From: Candidatus Omnitrophota bacterium
Lineage (GTDB): Bacteria > Omnitrophota > Koll11 > Zapsychrales > Fredricksoniimonadaceae
Assembly: GCA_023247595.1 (NCBI GenBank)
Contig: JAHFGF010000059.1
Location: 1-9,031, forward strand
DNA length: 9,031 nt
Reading direction: 5' to 3'
In this document: one piece after another, positions 6,703 through 9,031 of the stretch
Layout of the letters: the number at the start of each line of letters is the position of its first letter
Position numbering within the stretch: the first letter of the stretch is position 1
The notes under the pieces: model-generated
What the model saw: the letters and a program-made list of their open reading frames with translations, nothing else
The model's database searches: none
Told to the model about the DNA's origin: nothing
Translations under genes and position numbers: made by a program

Positions 6703-8331
6703 TTATAAGAAGGTTTTTCTCTTTAAAACCATCGTCCCATGCGCCCAGCCCCAGCCGGGGACGTGCTGCCAATCGCCGAAGCGGGCGACGAGGAGAAAGT
6801 TATCATTGATGTATTTTCCGATGATCGGACAATAGGTGGTTCCAAGCAAACCGAGACCGCGCTCTGGGGAATTGAAACGGTTGGAGAGCACAATATAATT
6901 GACTTTTTTGAGTTCCAATTCTTTGATGATTTTTTGTTCCTGCAGTGCGGGAATGTTGATGTGTTCAAAAAAGATGGTCTGCCGCGACGGATTTGGTTTC
7001 CCGGTCAGATAGTAGTAAAGGATGTCATAGGGAAGAGCGAAAAATGTTTCATCGGGCTTCAATGTCGTATTCAGATAAGCGGTTGTGTCATTGACCGTCT
7101 TAACCCAATCTCCCGGGTTGGCGACATAAATTCCGCCGCGCGCGCCGGCAATCATCTGCTCGGGTGTTTTGAATCTGATCGACGCCTGCCATGAGCTGAC
7201 AGCGATAATGCCCACCATTAAGGCAATGACGCCCCACAACAACGAACGGATCGTTTTATGGATGCTGGCCGTGGCTGTTTCAAAAATGATGAACACTAAA
7301 ACAATCAGCGGCGGCTGAGCCCAGAACCAGCGGTACCAAACGCCGCTTTTTAAAAATTCATGGAAATTAGCCAGGAAATACATGCCCATGACGATGCAGG
7401 CTATTTTTATAAAATGTTTTTTGCCTGGTTCAATGGCGTTTTTGACCCAGAGCGTGATGGTTTGAATCGAGCACAAAAGAGTCAGAACATAAAAAATAAG
7501 AAGAGGTTTGCTGTTTTGGGCTTCACCCCAGCCGATTTTTAAAAAAGAAATAACCGCCGCCCAAGGAGTCGTGTTATAGGGCTGGTCAGCATTGGAATAG
7601 GGAAGGCACTGGCGGATTTCATACATGGGTAGCGGTTTTAAAAGTTGATAATAGACGAGAACAATAATCGCCGGAATAATTAAGATTCCCAGAAGATAAA
7701 ATAATTTCTTAGCAGATGTGACTGGAGTTTTATTGGACCAGTCGACGTAAAACGCGGATGCCACAAGGACAGCCAGCGAAGACAGGCCGAAATTAACTTT
7801 GATCATCGCGAGCGTGAAACAAAAGAAAAGCCCCTGCCAGAGGGAGATATTTTTTTGTCCGAGGATGTAATTCATCAGGCACCAGATGACGGCCATGACC
7901 ATGAGAATGCCGCCGATGTGGCTGTAGGTAAAAAAGAAATCCTGCTGAAACGTCCAGAACCAAAGCGTTGCCATCATGGCTGTGAGAGGTGTAAAGAGGG
8001 TTGAGACGGCCAGAAAGCACAAACCGCCGGCGGCGAGCTTGATGAGAAATTTCCCCAATAGAATGCTTTGGATTTTAATGCCGAAGATTTTATAAAAGAC
8101 CGCGTAGTAATAAGGCATGAGCGGCCCGTACACCCACCAATAATCGCGGTAAACGGTTTTGCCGCGCAGGACTTCTTCGGCCGCGTCTAAATCCCGTCCA
8201 TGATCGCCGGTTGAAAGCCAATCCTGAAAACTAAGGCTCGGCCAGAGGATCATCAAACCCAGAACTAAAGTTAACAGAAGATAGAGATATTTAGTTTTGT
8301 CCGGGGTTTCGGAGTTTGAAGCGTGGGACAT
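6703..8331 (-). CDS. GT-C fold membrane glycosyltransferase (ArnT/PMT-like, GT39/GT83 group)
   Basis: This 542-aa polytopic membrane protein is predicted to move a sugar from a polyprenyl-phosphate donor onto a glycan, lipid or protein outside the cytoplasm. After the first helix (about 16-34) comes DHGRD (43-47), the acidic site expected on the first extracytoplasmic loop of GT-C enzymes, and then YRDYWWVYGPLMPYYYAVFYKIFG (61-84), typical of the '-P-L-x-Y' segment. Roughly eleven hydrophobic helices run to about residue 380. The soluble tail contains FALPYDILYYYLTGKPNPSR (431-450) and ends with WAHGTMVLKRK. The ATG at 8331 has an AGGA about 11 nt upstream. The gene stands alone on the minus strand, convergent with infA and divergent from a YfhO-like gene. 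The length fits the family. Donor and acceptor cannot be read from the sequence. Confidence 0.85.
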   Translation of the reverse strand: MSHASNSETPDKTKYLYLLLTLVLGLMILWPSLSFQDWLSTGDHGRDLDAAEEVLRGKTVYRDYWWVYGPLMPYYYAVFYKIFGIKIQSILLGKFLIKLAAGGLCFLAVSTLFTPLTAMMATLWFWTFQQDFFFTYSHIGGILMVMAVIWCLMNYILGQKNISLWQGLFFCFTLAMIKVNFGLSSLAVLVASAFYVDWSNKTPVTSAKKLFYLLGILIIPAIIVLVYYQLLKPLPMYEIRQCLPYSNADQPYNTTPWAAVISFLKIGWGEAQNSKPLLIFYVLTLLCSIQTITLWVKNAIEPGKKHFIKIACIVMGMYFLANFHEFLKSGVWYRWFWAQPPLIVLVFIIFETATASIHKTIRSLLWGVIALMVGIIAVSSWQASIRFKTPEQMIAGARGGIYVANPGDWVKTVNDTTAYLNTTLKPDETFFALPYDILYYYLTGKPNPSRQTIFFEHINIPALQEQKIIKELELKKVNYIVLSNRFNSPERGLGLLGTTYCPIIGKYINDNFLLVARFGDWQHVPGWGWAHGTMVLKRKTFL

Positions 8332-8373
8332 GTGCTGTTAAATCCTCATGGAGAAATGCAATTCAATTTTAAG

Positions 8374-8381
8374 TGAGCTCA
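8374..8381. repeat. 8-bp palindrome TGAGCTCA in the divergent promoter region
   Basis: TGAGCTCA is a perfect palindrome about 20 bp downstream of the minus-strand -10 hexamer and would lie in that gene's leader. It could be an operator, but nothing else supports this. Confidence 0.25.
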
Positions 8382-8400
8382 TTCTAACAACCGCTCAAAG

Positions 8401-8406
8401 ATTATA
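8401..8406 (-). promoter_or_regulatory. Candidate -10 element for the minus-strand glycosyltransferase
   Basis: The minus strand reads TATAAT here, a perfect -10 hexamer, about 70 nt before the gene's ATG. No recognisable -35 lies 16-18 bp upstream, so the call rests on the hexamer and its place between two divergent genes. Confidence 0.35.
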
Positions 8407-8427
8407 AAAGTAGTTTCCGGACTTTTA

Positions 8428-8458
8428 TTGCCGTTTTTTTACAGGCATCTTGTATAAT
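8428..8458 (+). promoter_or_regulatory. Candidate sigma-70-type promoter for the gene at 8501
   Basis: TTGCCG (8428-8433) and a perfect TATAAT (8453-8458) are separated by 19 bp, slightly longer than ideal. Transcription would start near 8465, about 36 nt before the GTG start at 8501. Confidence 0.55.
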
Positions 8459-8500
8459 ACGACGTGATTTTGGTTCGAAAAGCATGCGCGGGTTTTTTCT

Positions 8501-9031
8501 GTGAAATTATCTAAAACGTTATTCCCCCAACTATTTTTAAGCCTGATGAAATTTGTCATTCCCTTCGGGGTATGGATGTTCATGTTTAGGGATTTCATTT
8601 CGGGCAGCATTCCCTTGAACATGGATTCCGCCACCATTTACAGCGTCACGAAGTTTTATTTTAACAATCTGTTAAACGGCGTTGTCCCGCTGTGGGATCC
8701 GTTTGTGCTTTTAGGCACGCCTTTTTACGCCATCACCCTGTGTAACCTGTTTAATCCTGCCTCGCTTCTGGTGCCTCTTTTAAAATTTATCGGCCTGAAT
8801 TATTATCAGGCCTTCACAACATACATAGTGTCTTACTTTTTTTTCGGAGCGATTGGTTTTTACTGCCTGGCAAAAATATTGTTTAAGGACCGAGGGATTG
8901 CCTACATCGGATATCTTTTGCTTTTATTTTCAGGAATCGGGGCCAGCATGTTTAATCAGCTGACCATCGTGGAATTATTTGTACCGGCGGTTTGGTTTTT
9001 TGTTTTTCTCTTAAGGTTTGCCGGCGGATTT
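8501..9031 (+). CDS. YfhO-like polytopic membrane protein, 3' partial
   Basis: This is the N-terminal 177 residues of a membrane protein that continues past the right edge. A first helix (about 14-30) is followed by an acidic site LNMDSATIYS (39-48) and VVPLWDPFVLLGTPFYA (61-77), the 'P-L-W-P-G-P' loop of YfhO/GT-C proteins. Further hydrophobic helices lie at about 103-125, 131-150 and 158-173. The same layout appears in the protein encoded at 3037-5331 (acidic pair, then WMPFEPFGIPAHL), so the two are probably distant paralogues. GTG at 8501 is the only start upstream of the first helix in this frame, with a stop at 8465; its ribosome binding site is weak, and the first ATG (8546) would cut into the hydrophobic segment. 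The promoter candidate just upstream fits GTG. A role in transferring a lipid-linked sugar is inferred from the family. Confidence 0.8.
   Translation, partial: MKLSKTLFPQLFLSLMKFVIPFGVWMFMFRDFISGSIPLNMDSATIYSVTKFYFNNLLNGVVPLWDPFVLLGTPFYAITLCNLFNPASLLVPLLKFIGLNYYQAFTTYIVSYFFFGAIGFYCLAKILFKDRGIAYIGYLLLLFSGIGASMFNQLTIVELFVPAVWFFVFLLRFAGGF

Noticed and set aside
6739..7194. 151-codon plus-strand frame
   Set aside because: It lies entirely antisense to the membrane glycosyltransferase gene, which has clear helices and GT-C motifs; the plus-strand product has no recognisable pattern.
1..9031. CRISPR array, tRNA, rRNA, insertion sequence or defence system
   Set aside because: No regularly spaced repeats, cloverleaf-like segments, transposase motifs or nuclease/helicase genes are apparent on either strand.

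Overview
The window looks like bacterial chromosome from an uncultured Gram-negative-type lineage. The signs are Shine-Dalgarno-led starts including GTG and TTG, genes for dideoxyhexose synthesis, lipid-linked sugar transferases, and a run of small core transcription/translation genes. GC is moderate in genes and lower between them. The density of YfhO-like and ArnT-like membrane proteins would fit a group such as Omnitrophota, but that placement is inference; no rRNA or tRNA is present to test it.

Region 1 (1-5331, + strand) is a tightly packed surface-polysaccharide operon of four genes. They are a sugar-nucleotide short-chain reductase (cut at the left edge), an RfbH-type CDP-4-keto-6-deoxyglucose 3-dehydrase, a GtrB/DPM-like polyprenyl-phosphate glycosyltransferase, and a large YfhO-like membrane protein. 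The junctions are a 4-nt ATGA overlap, a 12-nt gap and an 8-nt overlap. The RfbH call is strong: histidine replaces the PLP lysine and all four [2Fe-2S] cysteines are present. Together the genes suggest synthesis of a CDP-3,6-dideoxyhexose, and transfer of a sugar (the same or another) through a lipid carrier onto a surface glycan. The earlier RfbF/RfbG steps and the E3 reductase are not in the window.

Region 2 (5332-5649) is an AT-rich gap of about 318 bp with no convincing gene. It holds two overlapping inverted repeats and probably the promoter of the next operon.

Region 3 (5650-6685, + strand) is an operon of four small genes: a divergent cold-shock-like protein, RNA polymerase omega (rpoZ), a 48-residue basic protein with a C-x4-C-x12-C-x2-H zinc-binding pattern, and initiation factor IF-1 (infA). 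It ends in a strong 15-bp stem terminator that may also serve the convergent gene on the other strand.

Region 4 (6703-9031) has a minus-strand 542-aa GT-C type membrane glycosyltransferase. It is separated by a 169-bp divergent promoter region from a second plus-strand YfhO-like protein that runs off the right edge.

I see no mobile element, CRISPR array or defence system. The least familiar items are the small zinc-pattern protein between rpoZ and infA, the cold-shock-like protein with altered RNP motifs, and a cysteine cluster in the extracytoplasmic part of the first YfhO-like protein.
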